Assembly: GCA_014871385.1 (NCBI GenBank) | Contig: CM026427.1 | Span: 15,446,930 to 15,510,929, forward strand | Length of the DNA: 64,000 bases | Origin: Ceratodon purpureus | Taxonomy: Eukaryota > Streptophyta > Bryopsida > Pseudoditrichales > Ditrichaceae | Direction of reading: 5' to 3' | In this document: positions 23,519-38,000 of the stretch, piece after piece | Layout of the letters: each line of letters begins with the position of its first letter | Position numbering within the stretch: the stretch's first letter is position 1 | Position numbers and translations under genes: made by a program | The notes under the pieces: generated by a model | Told to the model about the DNA's origin: nothing | The model's database searches: none | What the model saw: the letters and a program-made list of their open reading frames with translations, nothing else

Positions 23519-24734
23519 TTTTGCACCGGGGGTGGATGCATCGGTGTGTTGAGAATCTCTTTGACATGATTCTGGAGCCAACGCAGCAGATTCGGAGTGG
23601 CGATTCATGCTGGGCCTCAGATTCTGTGAGTCCTCCGAGATTAGGCCGTTGAAGGTGAGTGCCCAGGTTTTGTTTTTTCTTTTTTGGTGCAATGAAGAGG
23701 AGCTTTCACTGTTGTGTCGAAAATAGATGAATGCCCAGGTTTTTGGGTGGAAGAAAACGTTGTGATGTTGCGTTGTTTTTAGAGTGAGCTTGGAGCACTT
23801 TTGTGGAACAGGTGGTCATGGTGTGTCATTGGTGAGTGGGCTAATTTCCATGAGTTGAATGTTTATGAAGCCAGATAAAATTGAAATGGTTAAATTAAAA
23901 TAAATAGTCATTTAAAGATTAAAAAAATTAAAAAATTATGGGGAATTCTTTTAAAAAAAGATGTCATTATGGGATGATTTGCTATTTTTGAGCCATCCAA
24001 GATCATGTTAATAAATATTCACTCAATAGGTGGTGACCCTACTAAAGTGCTATAGTAATTTTCAAGAGTCTAATGTATAACATATCCAATATATGAAATT
24101 GAATGAAAAACTCGAGGAATAAGAGATGGCATATATTTTCATAACTTTTTGGACACCGTATAATTATTAATAAATATTAAGAAGAAGCTTCAAACAAAAT
24201 AGTAAAAAATATTATTTTCGAAAAATTTGTAAACTAATACAGTTCCTATACCAAAGGATATAAGTAGTAATCAACAAGAAATAAACTTATGAATCACTTA
24301 TCAATATATTTTTTTTAGAAAACATATTGAAAGGAAAATTCTAATGATTGAAAATAAAAAATAATATAAAATTTGAGGTGTTATTTGACTATTGCCAATA
24401 AAATGAAATTATTTTTAAATTTTACCTATGAAAAGATAAATTAATAACATCGCTTTATGAGAAATGGACCTTATTTATTAAAAGAAATAAATATTCATTT
24501 GGATGAGCACGAAATAACTATAGTGCTACTATATCTATGAGTTCTGGAAGATGGCTTCTCTGAACAAAGAGTTTCAAAGTGGTTATAATCATTTTCAAAT
24601 TCTTGAGGTTTTTTTTATCTTACTTGTGTAAAAAGAACTTGAACAATATATAGACACACGTACTCAAACGCCTAATAGACATGCATTAATCACTAGTAGT
24701 AGACATGACTAATTTAGATGTTTCACTTGCAGTT

Positions 24735-24915
24735 GCGATGCATGATAAGTGGCTGCATGCTCCCACGCCTAGATTTATGTGCTGCTCATCTAATTGGCCA
24801 TTCCATGCAATATTATGCTCTGAAAGTTTTCGGCATTATAGATATTGATTCGCCTAGAAATGGCCTTTTAGTTGTCAAGCCCAATGAAGAGGCATTTGAT
24901 GATAGTCGTTTATAA
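24735..24915 (+). pseudogene. HNH-endonuclease-like (HNH_2) fragment
   Basis: After an acceptor-like TTCACTTGCAG the frame reads AAHLIGHSMQ, then DIDSPRNGLLVVKPNEEAFD and DSRL, ending in TAA. This resembles the HNH_2-type core, with an early AAHxxxxS, then xRNGLLL and xxFD. No start, no upstream partner and no downstream continuation are visible, and the surroundings are AT-rich debris, so I treat it as a gene fragment. Assignment is by motif shape only. Confidence 0.35.
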
Positions 24916-26463
24916 TTACTAGAAGCATAGCTTCAAAATAATTTTATAATGCTTCCGCATATTCCCCTTCAGATTGAGCGGACATTTGTTGCGATCGTTT
25001 GTATAATAAAAAACTAATAAACTTTGTTTAAAAATTGATCATGAAAGTTTCACTTCATAAGACTTCTCTTCTATAATATATAAGAAAAGGATTAATCTAT
25101 AAAAAAATTAGAAAAAAAAATAATTCCAAAAGTATTTATCTAATATAATAAACTACCAAGGGCTAGTTTTCTTTAAAAATTAGCTAGCCATCCTTCTTAT
25201 AAAAATTATCTTTCATTTAATTTTTATAGATTTTTTAAGATTAATTTTTTAATTTTTTTCTTTTTCTTTACACTTTCTTTTTTGAAGGATTAGCTTTATG
25301 ACAATCTCCGATGGTTCTATGAGTATCCAATTTACAAATGAGATAGATTTTTGTTTTTCTAAACGAAAATTTATTGTAAAAGTATTTTTACTACTAATTC
25401 TAAAACATTTTTTTTAATTTTATGAAGTTTTTGTGTTGTCAATTTCTACATGTAATGCTTTTTCCAACTATGTATACTCATTTAAAAATTAAATTTTTCA
25501 AAAAAAATTTAAAAATTGAAATAAAATTATAGCTTTAACCTTTAGCTTAATACTTGAATTTTTAATAAATTAAAGCATTTAAGGCTACATCAATTTAATG
25601 AAACTTAATTTTTAGCAAGAACTCTATAAAGATCTATTATTGAAATATTGATCTGCTACCAAAAAGACGTTTATAAAAATAAAATCACTTCTATTATAAA
25701 GATGATTTAATTAACTATTTAACATTGGTGTAGTCTTAAATCCTAAATAGTTTCAATATTTTTGATGAATTAATAATTAAATACTAACTATGTTCATATT
25801 TAATTGAAAAAATGAAATACATTTTTCTATTGCTATTTTTCTTTAGTAATTTGAATTTTTAGTAAAATAAATTAATGCAATAATTTTTTAATTTAAATGT
25901 TTAGAAAAATTTGAAGTTTTTTCTTTTTTTGTTACTTTTATCTCTTCTTTTACTAGAAAAAAGAGTTTTTTATAGTAACTATCGTATTTTAGTTAAAACT
26001 TTGCTTTCTACCATGAATCAAATTCTTGCACCCCCTCTCTAAGGAGAAAGGAAGAACTATCAAAATCAAAGAAATTCTTGGACAAGTTATATTAAAAATA
26101 AAAGCAAAGAACAAGTAAAGAATTTTGTTTAGATTGTTAGATACTCAAAAAGGATCGAATAGAAAATGCTATTGAAGAACGTGAAGCAAAGAATGAGTGA
26201 AGAATTTTGTTTAGATTGACAAACTTTATGAGTATTTTGAGGTTACGTAGGCCCTGGATGGTGAAGTTATATCATCATCAGATTCACTAGCAAAAGAAGG
26301 GCTAGCATCATTATCAAATTTACAGGTGAAAGAATCATCATCACATTCACAGGTGAAAGCTTTATGGATGGATTGTTATCACAATTGGAATATTTATCAG
26401 CAAGGTTCTTGTTGCGGGTGATGTATTGAAGAGCATGTAGTTGCGGTTGACATACTTTTTGCA

Positions 26464-26719
26464 GTCTAAAGAGGATTCTAAGCTAGTGACTATGAAGTGG
26501 TCCCCATTTGAGCACGGTATTGGACAAGTGTCATATGCCAAGTTAATTTGGCATCATTTTTGCAAAGAAAAGGATAATAGTTGGATAGAGAGTGCTTTTG
26601 AAAATGATTGGATTGAATTTTATTTGAACTACTCAGAAATAGGGTACATTCGGGATTTAGAGTCTAAGGAATCTGTTATGGATATGGTTGATGAAACAAC
26701 AGAAGCATTTGACATTTGA
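26464..26719 (+). pseudogene. Exon-like open frame, unrecognised
   Basis: A clean acceptor (CTTTTTGCAG) leads into 84 codons ending in TGA, including VSYAKLIWHHFCKEKDN and SAFENDWIEFYLNY, with balanced amino-acid composition unlike the AT-rich background. Upstream (26255-26370) is a duplicated Ser-rich segment (TCATCATCA...TTCAC). I know no family for it. It may belong with the HNH-like fragment or be a separate relic. Confidence 0.25.
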
Positions 26720-29100
26720 GGAGAGATGGTTTGATATGTAAGAGTTTTGAAACAAGTCAAAAATGTTGTTGTTTTTATGTTTTGTTCAATCATACGGCAT
26801 AGGACAACTTAAGGTGAGCAATCGTGACCTAAAGTACGGGCTTTACTGGACACACTTGTTCCTGAACAGCCTTCTGACACGCAAGGAAACCTTCTTCGAA
26901 TGACACAAGATTCGAAGGACCCCCCCTTGAAGTCTTTCAGGATTTGAAATTTTGTTTCAAAATGCAATTCTAATTCCTTCAAAATGTCTTAAAGAATTAT
27001 GCAAGTTTTGAATCACTACATCATGGCACTTCTGCTATGTCTCAATATAATCCTCCTCCTCCAGAGTTTCCAAAACACAAATGAAATGAAGTAAGTTACT
27101 TCCATTATTTCTACTTTCATTGCTCTTTTCTTTTCTTCACAACTTGATTTAGTCTAAATAAACAATCAATATATTTTAATGTGTTTTAAAAATACATATT
27201 TCAACAATCTGATTAAGAATTATTTTAATCAAAATTTATAATTTTATTTTTTTAATAATCAAATACTTAAATCTTGATCATTTTAGGAAAAGAAATTCAC
27301 AATTTTTATCAAGAACTTTCATGGTATTAAACATAATAAAGAACAAAAAAAACATTATTTATTAATATTTTAAAATTTTAATTAGACAACAAAAAATTAT
27401 TTAAAAAATTATATATTTATTTATGATTTTATTTTTTTGGGAACAGTTCCGTCTTTCCATGATTTAAACACTACCATAAGAGCTTCCGTATATCTTCTTT
27501 TATATATTCAGAGTTTTCAGGATTTAAATCATGTGCAATATCCACGACCCAAGCAATAACAAACAAACCACAAGACATTACATATTTTTGTTGTTTTACT
27601 TTAGCAAACTGTCATAAACTATACAATGATGATCATTGCCGTGTTGTGGACGGAAAGGGATAAGCATCCACTGCATACCATCTAAATGAGGAATTTTTTT
27701 TAAACAAGGTGATGTCACAACTGATATAAAATTTTCTCAAAGATTTACACGTGCCACATGTACTTGTAATCAAAGACCATACATGCCATACTAATATGAT
27801 GTTAATATGAAAAGAACATCTTTTCATAATTTTATAATTTAGTCTTTAGTTAAATACTATTGTATAAACCTTAGACAACATGATATTATCAATATTAATA
27901 TTTACATATGATTCAAAATTTAATTTTTTATTTTTTAAAAAAAAATCATTTGAAAAAAATGTGTGTTTTTTGGAATGCTAATTACCCATTTGATTGTTTC
28001 CAAAAATACTTAAATTTAAGTTGTTAAAGTGACAAACCATATGATTTCGTGTAGAAAAAATTGAAGATTTGGAAAATAGTTATAAGGTACAATTTTTTTT
28101 TTTTAGGATACAAATAAAGACTTAAATATTTTTATTCTCTAAAGCTGCTATAGAAGATTGACTACATTAATAAAGGAAAATACAAATATTATTTGTTGAT
28201 GGATCAAACACTGGTTTGGGGCACAATTTATTCTTAGAATTATGTAGAGAAAACATCAGTTACATTTACTATGTTAATCATTGAATGGAATTAGAAAAAA
28301 TCATGAACTTATATAAGAGAGTGATTCATTGCTTGTGCACCCTTCGTATGAATGGGATGCTTCATCATTTTTCTATGCTTCATTTAATGTTGAAGTGATT
28401 CATCAAAAAAATTCAAAATCTTAATTCAAATTTGTCATTGCATAAATGAGCTCATGTATTTAACCTCAAAGGCTTTTTGAAGATCAATATGATTTGTGAC
28501 ACTAATTTTTATCTAGATTTTTAGAATTCAAAAAAATAAAAATAAAATTGGCCTATTTATTATTAATGTGAATATATTTTAATTAAATTGTTTCAAAACA
28601 AGATCACTATGGTTAAGTTTTAATTATGTAGAAACAATAAAATTAGTTTATATCTTTTTAATATTAAAAAACTTATTATTTTATGCACTCGGTAAATTTT
28701 TAAAGGTAAATGACATTTATATTATTTTCAAAGGAAAAAAATATGGTTTTTGAACTTCTAACTATATGGATAATTTTTAATCAACATGATTCATATCTTC
28801 TTTTTTGAAACAAAATCCACCCAAATTTTGGAAGTAGCATATTATAATACATCTAAGGTTTGTCAAATATGTTGTATTCTTTAGTGCTTCACATGCATGT
28901 TTCATCAAAAAGAATTTAAAATAAAAAATAAAAAAACTTACTACACTCATGATACTATATAAAAACATAACAAACTTGAATAAACCATATGAATAAGCCA
29001 TCTGATATACCGTTAAAAAATTAACAAACTTGAAGAAACCTTATTAATAAAATTGAATATAAATTTGATATTCAGAAATCAACAAACTCGAATGGCCACC

Positions 29101-30034
29101 AAATTTACTTGACTATGGCAGTGTGATAAGTTGTGGTGTAGGATGACATGAAAGTTATCAATCGGCGCATGCGGTATGTAAATGAAAACTCTATGCAAGT
29201 GCATGTAGAAACACTCTCAGCAGCCACAACTCAGGGCGCCAATAGAATTGTAAACGAGCTATGAGAGTGAGAGTGAGAAAGAGAGCTAATCACGAAAGTT
29301 AAGATTGAGGTACCTAAAACTACCAACTTGAGGATTTTGAGCCTTTTTTTTCAAGGTTATTATTGGAGTGTATTTTTCACGTGTAGAAAAGAAATTTTCT
29401 TGTAAAATAGAGTTTCTTCAATTTTTTTTTCCAATATACAAATAGATACAAATTTCTAAACACAAAAATACCTAGTGACCCAAAACTGATTTGTAGACTT
29501 TTCCATTGTCACAACCTAGATGGTACTAATTTTCACTTATGATCCAATCCAAAACCACCAGCTTTTTGAGTATTTTGATTGGTCAGTTTGAATTGAATGT
29601 TCTGACAGTGCTAGTTCAGCAGAGTTGCGGTTATGGGGAGACCTCCATGTCGGTTATGAGGTGAGTGGTGGTTCTAGGACAGTCGACCCTAGTGTGTTAT
29701 GGTGAGAGCTTTACTAAATTGGCAATTAATGCGTTGGCGCTGATCGATTGATACTGGTACCCTCTCTGCCCTTCCCTTTCCTATACCCTGATGGCCGGCG
29801 GGTATCTGCCATGGTGTATCGCGCCTTTACCTGTGTGATACAATGTCGAATTTACTTTGTTTCGTTGGACATGTTGCAACACAATCTCGTCAACATTCGG
29901 TTTAAGATTGTCCAGTTTCCGGGACTGGAAGTGTGCACATAAATTGTCAAGGACTTGTCACTTTACTGGTGGTCTTAGCAACGTCTGCAAAACCCTAATT
30001 GCAGGTTCTAAACTCTGCAGTGTCATGTAGAGAG
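29101..30034. other. Intergenic, no gene seen
   Basis: GC content recovers but only short unsupported frames occur (for example 29748-29942). Probably part of the same decayed region as the F-box-like remnant. Confidence 0.3.
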
Positions 30035-30483
30035 TCATTGAGGGCCATTTCTCCTCTGTTGCAAGCGTTCCCACATTTGTGGGGATGCAATGGCAAACCC
30101 AGGACCGACATTAAGAACTTCAAGAGCTCCACACTTGTGTAATCTGCTGACATTCGGTAGCATCCTTCAGACACTTAAAAATCTTCCATCCTTTCCAAGT
30201 GCCATACAAGGAATATCCACTGAACATATCTTGTTCAAACCCGGGTTCAAGTCAACAAGATTTGAGAGTGCTATGAAGCTAGAGGCTCCTGTAATCCAGC
30301 CATACATTTGAGCTCCACCTTTGAGGGTTCCATAACTTCTAGATTGAAGGCAACATACTTCAGAATACATGCATTGATGATGAGCTTCTGAGGGGACTGC
30401 ATTTTCAACTCGAACTTCTCAAGCTTGGGAAGGTTCATTTCAATATCCTTAGCTGGAGTGGAGAGTCCCGCCAATTGTGTCAA
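30035..30483 (-). pseudogene. F-box/LRR-like pseudogene
   Basis: Three reading frames on the minus strand continue one another: NLPKLEKFELKMQSPQKLII and ILKYVAFNLEVMEPSKVELK (to about 30271), then LSNLVDLNPGLNKICSVDIP and GKDGRFLSV (to 30167), then LPNVSRLHKCGALEVLNVGP ending in TGA at 30035. The LxxLxxLxL spacing is that of leucine-rich repeats following plant F-box domains. Two frame changes and no F-box in view indicate a decayed copy. Family call is tentative. Confidence 0.35.
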
Positions 30484-32089
30484 CGAGACGTTTATAAATT
30501 GACATAATTTTATGGATTTCTGAAATTTTTCTTCTTACGCGATCTTCTGAACGGAATGTAGAAGAAGACTGTGCTAAATCATTTTTGGAAGCTATGGAGT
30601 ATCTCACCTTCTCAGACTTGATTTCAATCTTTACGAATACTAGATACTCCTATTTCAACTAATACAAGACTATGAACAAAACAACAATAATACCAAAGTG
30701 AATTGAGGTTATAAGATTGTTAAATGGAAGTGGCCTCAGTAATATAGAAATTTCTTTGAATGCATATTCATATTTAAGATTGATGTCAAGTCAAACATAT
30801 TATAATATAAAACCACCTAAAATATAAAAGTTGGAATGTTAAATTTAAATAAAATAAATTTAAATTGGAAAATCCACAATAACATATATTATATAACATG
30901 TTAAAACTATAGATCAAACTACTATTCTTAGTATTGATGTACAAAATTACTCAGTCCCTATAGATGTTGAAAATAGTTTAGTTACTTTTTTTGTAATTTT
31001 CTATTAGAATCTCATTTTGGGAAAATGAACTCTACATTCAGCCAAAATAAAATACGAAACGTTACCACAGTAATCTTAATTTTTCAAATAAAATTAAAAA
31101 TCATAGACAAATTCCCAAAAACTGTTTTGACTACTTTGGATTTTACAATCATGTGACTAAGCAGTACCCGATCATTCCACAACAGCAGCAGCGCACACTT
31201 CTATGATTCTCAAGCGCCAAACTTCAAACTCATGCGCCATACTACTAGGAAAACAAGAGGAAACGAGTTATGGCAACAGAGGATATAATACAGGAAAGAT
31301 GGATACACATGTTGAACACTACACTGTTCAGTTGTGATTCTGCTTGACTACTTCTCACAAGAAAAGCTCCGGAGCACTACCAACTTCAGTATAACCTGGA
31401 CTAATTTAAGCACCTATGTTGATGAAAATTGTTCCACATTGCCAACACGCAGGCAAATCTGGGTGGGTATGGTTGGGGTAGCATAGAACAGGGTCTAAAC
31501 TGCATAACAAGGTTCTAATTAGAAACAAAAATGTTCAGAGCGTCTGAAAATTTGCCAGTTAAGGTAAATATAAGAAAGACAGCCCTACTTCAACCACTGA
31601 GGACATATGATGAGACCATGGTGCTGGACAGATTTTGATCGAGCCTACCAGCCTGAACCAGCACCAAAGCTCGCTCAAAAAATCATTCTACCCAGAGGCA
31701 TCACAAGTAGGATGTGGCTGACTCCAAGTAAGAATCACGATCTCTACAATTCTCTGGACAGTACAATAATCTCGACTGTGGCTGAAAGTGCAATAGTTAC
31801 ACCTGATTACAGTCTGCTCTCTTCTAGCCTAGTGTAATATTGGAACTTTGAATCTGGCCAGAATCATCCTTCACTTCTTGACATGTCACCATGCGCAAGT
31901 CGAATTCTGAGATCACACGGGCCAACCATGCTCAAAACTGCACTGCCTCGAAAGACTCTCTAGTGCGATCAAAGCTCCATGCTGGAAAGCTTGAGGTCGA
32001 AACTGAAGCATTAGTGCTGAATCGGTGTTTCTAAGGGGAAACTGAACGAGAACTTGAATCTGAATTTTCCGGAAAATTGCGGCATGTGC
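30484..32089. other. Intergenic and XPO1 3' UTR side
   Basis: 30.5-31.15 kb is AT-rich without frames. From about 31.15 kb composition becomes normal; this part is the probable 3' UTR of the exportin gene on the minus strand. No other feature seen. Confidence 0.35.
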
Positions 32090-35000
32090 CTAAGAATCAA
32101 CCATGTCATCTTGAAGTTCACTTGGAGCTATCAGTCCGGGGATGCTCAACATACGCCTCCTTTCAGCCTCTCTTTGTGCAGCAGCTTCTTCAGCATACAG
32201 GTCCTTGTTATCCTGCATGACAAACTCTCCACCATGAATGACTGCCATTTACAGCATAAGAATGCCTAATACATTATCACTAAAAATGAAGTCGTTATAA
32301 ATATTCATAAACAAATCTTAATGATCCATAAACAGAACAAATAAAAGAGAAAAAAGGAGCCAGTTCTTATGATTCGACAATGTAAACAAATGAAAGTTTT
32401 ACAATTAATCAGCCAAAGAATTCTCAAACATACAACCCACCAAGTCACCTCTTCCAGTTACACAACAAAACGTCATGGAATTAACATATTTTATCCAAAC
32501 AGGAGGTTTGATACCTGAGCAGAAAACTCCTTGGATTGAATCAAAAAATCACGAATTTGGTTCTTAAAAGCCCCCAACTCATTTCGGGTCTCAAATAGTC
32601 CATTTACAAATGTTGACACCTGTACACACATCCATAACCCCGGATAAGAAAATTTTCCACATCACCAAAAGAATCGTCAAAAACTATCCTGCAAGTCCGA
32701 CCATTCCAACAACCTGTGACTCCAACTGCCCCAAATGGCCAGGATCGACGAGTCCCTGCATGCTCAAGACCTAACATCACGTTTCCATTCCCAGCCTCTC
32801 TTGCAGAACACCGTCAGAAAACAGAAATTCCACCCAATAAAGAACGATATCTACCCCACATCCAAAACAAAGTGCTTGTTAAAACTCAGTGACGTGCCTC
32901 AACAGCAGTCATGTTTGGAAATGACGTTCCCAAAAGCTTGATGGAGTAGTCCCGAACAAACTCCATGTTGTTTGGAAATGCTGTTGGTCCCAGTGTTGCT
33001 ACATCCCAAAGCGGTTGCGTCAACGCCCCTGAATCCCCCTGAAGCGAGTACGGGCTGTATTAGAACTGCACAACAACTCCATGCCTGCAACTCTCGCTCA
33101 AGACGAGCAGCACAGGAAGTATGCAAATCACAACACAAATCACGAAGCAAAGAACACGTTCATGCCAAGCCAAGATCATACCAAGTAGAATAAGTGCTGA
33201 AGAATCAGCACGTGCAATTTGAATCCTGGCTTGTGGAAAGTATCCGTCAACACTGCAAATATCTCCTGCTCGATGGTCAGAAAATATGTCTGATGGAACT
33301 GGTTGCAGAACTCCGACGACTGCGCCACATGATAAAATCATCACAAGGTGAGCTAATTGCAATTGAACATATACTCCAATCTCCCAAAATGCAATAGTAA
33401 CTCAACAACCCACGAGGCACAAGGCAAAGCATTACTTCGAAGCTCGTCAGCATTTCCAGGAGCAGGTTCAGTCCAGTCTCTGCAACGTTGCGCTCTGTGT
33501 GACGTAATGCCCAGATTATCGAGTCCATCACCAGCTTCAGTTGCTGCCAAAGCCCACAAACACATCACATGCACAAATCAAAACTTCGAAACTGAAAGAG
33601 CCCCGAAAGAAACATCCCACTCAACTACCAATAGTGTCAAGATCAGATTGAAACGAAACAAAACCTCCAGAACCACGGTTGCGTTGACTGCCCCAGGTGT
33701 GGACTTTACCTGACTTGATAGAGTGAAAAGGGCACGGAAGCAATGGCTAGCAATTGCCCGCAACAGCGAGAAGAACTTCAGACGGTGCTCCGGATAGTCC
33801 TCAAAGTTCTTCGTAATCATCTGTCCAAACACACAAACTGCTGTGAGAAGCGAAGCGCGAACAACTTCATCACGCCTCCACAAGGTCTCATTCACTGAAC
33901 CGCCTCATCACAGACGTATCACTCCCGGCACGAGCATACCTCAAGAGTGCATGCAAATACAGCTTCAAATATTCGGGGGACATCCTCCAACATCGCGCTC
34001 TTTAACCTGCACAATGCTTGCAACGATCAATCTACTCCCCCGCAACATGCTCCACACATCAACTCAAAACGCAAAATGCATGCCCAGCCATCACCTCTTA
34101 CTAATCGACTACTTAGCCTTCCAGGTCACATGTCTACCATTCACATATATGCCTCCGCAAACCCGGGAAAACATCCACAGCCACATCCAAAGAACACGCA
34201 GCCCACATAGATGAATAGCTAAAGCAGTCATACGCACTTGTTGATGATAGTCGCAAACAGAGACAACACTTCCGACTCACGTGCGTCGGAAACATTGCGG
34301 GCATAGTCGCCCAGGATGGGATCCATCATAGCTGGAACGAAATTCTTCGCAATCAGTTCCGCATCTTCAGCTTTGTCCACAAATGTCTCTATCAGCTTCA
34401 GAGTCTCCCGCTTCACCGACCTGCCGGATGAATAAACAGACGCTCGTTCAGGGCCTAATTATTCAACCTTCAACTTGTCATCGATATACATTACGTGAAC
34501 TCTACAGAACAGAACGAAAAGAGAAACCAGGTACCCCAGAAAGGAATCTCAATATCATGCCTTAAGCAACCGGAATCACTACCTTAGCAACTTCACAAAT
34601 GACGACCTCGATGCATATTGTCCGCCTTCAGCAATGCTACTTGATATCACCTCGCTGTACATTCTGCATTCATCGCAAACAACCCTTGTGAAATGGCCTG
34701 TAGGAATGGGGAAACCTTTGATTTCACACATAAAGGAGCCAGATTAATCAAGGATCACGTTAGTAAACAGCTACAAACATTTGGATACAGCTTTAGCACT
34801 TCCAAACCGCAAAAAATAAGTTACGACCAATCCAACAATCAACAACCAAGGCTTCCTCCAATCTCGAATCCTCACCTATATAAATTCAGCATGTCCAAGT
34901 AGATCAATGATATCTGAGACAGGAACGCCTGCCCAAGGGCGCTTGCAACACTCGTATTCAACTGTAGACAACCACATGCCAAACGCGTCAAGACAGTGTC

Positions 35001-38000
35001 ACAAAATCCAACCACTTCTCGCCTACAAAGATTCCACATCTATCAAATCATAACGAAGATCCCCAAACACGATTTCACATATCTCCAAACCTCAGCCACA
35101 CACTCTACCACTACTAAGCTTCCGCGATACACACCTGAAGGATGTTAAGTACAGCTCGTACAACTTGTGATTTCACATACTCGACACTTTGACGAGCTTG
35201 GTTGATGATTTCCACCCATCTCTACACAATCGCCACAGCTTTAAAAACAAACTATAACAAGATAGACCCATACTACTTCCGGTCCTTCCACATTGTCTAC
35301 CAGCTATAGAAGGTTCAAAGACAGAACAGTAAACCAAACGTAACCATAAGCTCAACCATAAAAACCTATACCAAGCAACCCCTCAGGTATCCTTCTACTA
35401 CCTTAAAAATGCACATTCCAAGCACATGCAAAATACCATAACATCAACAAGTACACCTCAACAACAGCCAACCTGGTTTGGAAGCTCCATCAGCTTCTGC
35501 AGGTACTCATCCCGCCTCTGAGGGTCCGATTCAGCTTGAATCATGAATCCAACCTGTATCCGCATTGGGTGTTAGTCTCAGCCACACCATAATCGATGTC
35601 ACTAGCTTTCATCGTAGTAGTCTACGTGGGACTGACAAAATTCAATCACTAGGAATGCAAATTATTCACGTACTGCTTCGTAGAATGTATGTATTTGATG
35701 GGCCTCCAGATCCAGAATAGTTGTAGGCAAACCCTTCAGAAGCTCACATACAAAAGGTTCCGTCTCTCCGACCTGAAATGCAAAACATGTGAACTTTTAG
35801 TGTAAAGGAAACATGCCACTTACGAGCATGAAACTATTCCAACTGTATTCTGTACACTCCAGTCTGGACAAACCAGATATATCCAGTGCACGTTCCTCCT
35901 TACAAAGGCCGAACAGAAGGTGTAAAGTGTGAAATGTACCTGAAGAATAACGAACTTTCTCTTACACTTCTGAACTATCTTCAGAAACGTGTCGCATGCC
36001 ATATCCTGTAAGTTGCAATTAATGATATTAACAGAGGTACAGAATCTCCCTTAATTGTACGTAGTTATCACATGTCGAACATTCTTGGTAGTTATTGTCT
36101 AATAAAAAGGAACTAAATGAACATGAAGACATGTGACATCTATCTAAAATACAGAAACAAGGATGGCAGCAAAAACATTCATGAGCCAGCTCATCTCTGA
36201 TCAAACTCCCATCCGAAAGGCAAGATAGGGTACCTGAACACCAGGATGTGTTTCGTGCATGAACTCGAACAGCTTATTCACTACTGTCTTCAAAAACTTC
36301 CAATGAGCTCTCAAAAATCGAGGATACTGGCCCACAACGTACCTGAGACCATTCAAGCAAATACGTTCAAAACAGAACAAGCCTGCCGCAGGAGATTGTG
36401 AAAATAACAGGAGATAGAGAACTAGAACAGCCTTATTAATGATGCTATCACTGGAACGACTTATCTGCCATGAACATCTTGCCTACAATCCAGAAACACG
36501 TCAAGAGCAAGTCCTCTAAACGAAAATGGACACGAATGCATAGAACATGACATGAGTATTGGTATGTACATGATATTGCTGGCAATCACCGCCTTATTAT
36601 CCTTGCCCTTCGTAATTTCACATAGATTCAGCAGGTCACGAATCACCGTCACAAGAAAACGATTCTCCTGCTCCTCCCAACAAACATCTATGCATATTAG
36701 AAACTTCCAAAACGTGCTCACTGAAGAGGACCACCACGGGTGTGACAAAACCCCAAACGACTCCAAAATACATTCAGAGAAAGTCCAAGAATTATACTGG
36801 GAAGTAAGCGCTCACAGACTGAGGGAATTCCTTGTCAAGGACAGGATCGATATATTTTACAAATATGTTCTTCCTTCCAATTTCACAAGAAACTCGTACA
36901 ACATCAGCTGCTAGTAAATTTACCTGATCTTCAACCATGGAGCCTGAAATGGAGCCAATGGCCCAGCAGAGTGTGTTCAGATTGTTCCAGGCCCATTCCT
37001 CACCATTCAATTGCTTGCTTAGCTTCCTTAGCATCTGCAGAACTCACAACACCGGATCCAATATGTTAAAGATCATTTTAAGCAAACAACGAGAGCCAGA
37101 AACTTTGATATCACTTTAGGTGTATATGCATAACAAAGAAAACCTGACACTGCAGAAACGACAACAATATCACACAACTCGCCACATCCAGCTCTAATTA
37201 CCTGTTGCTCTGTGTCTTCGTGATCCAGATGGGACAGATAAATCAGTGTCTCCCTCATAATCTGCAAAATAACACCGCATCCAGTCACAGAAAATGTCAG
37301 ACATACATCTACATAACTCGAGTGGAGGCCATTAAGAAAGGGAAGTCATCATACACATACACTATATTATCAGTGAAATAAAGTCCAGACCAGCGCTGGT
37401 CAAAAACCAAACAGCAGACCGACTAGGAGGTTAATCAAAATATGAGATGACACGAACATTAACGACTATTCAAATCGTCATTCAGGCATGCACAGGAAGG
37501 AAGCCAGAAGCAAGGCACCTTATACTGGACAAGAACATCATTGTCTTTCATGGTCTCACGTACGATGTTGCCATTCTCATCTTCTACTATCAAGACTTCC
37601 TCTGGCTTAGCCATGCGACTGATCATAAGCAACCTCAACTTCGATAAAGGCCCCGAGTACAACTGCTTCCGAAGAGAAGGGTGCGAACCAATTCCATTCG
37701 ACATTCCTCCTCCCTATGAACTCATAAAATAATGAAAACATCTTATAAGTTCATATTTGTCTCATTTGATAAGGCATACCACGTGACGGAAAGTGAGCAA
37801 CACTTACAGGTAAAAATACCAAATAAGAGGCTTGAAATGAATTAAGTTGGCTACATGTTCATCAGGTAGGAAAAGAATTCATGTAGTAAGTTTGCTGTCT
37901 CGTGGTATGTCAGGGTAAGACAGAAAGCGGCGCACATAGCAGAATTAGAAAATCCTTTGAAAAACATAGTAAATTGTTTCTTTTATATGTTTCTCACCTC

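Larger units (their letters stand above)
23850..29100. other. AT-rich gene-poor island
   Basis: Base composition turns sharply AT-rich near 23.85 kb and returns near 29.1 kb. Most of it holds long A/T runs and no frame over 100 codons. Two possible coding relics (24735-24915, 26464-26719) are listed separately. Likely old transposon or heterochromatic debris; no LTRs or polymerase domains are visible. Confidence 0.5.
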
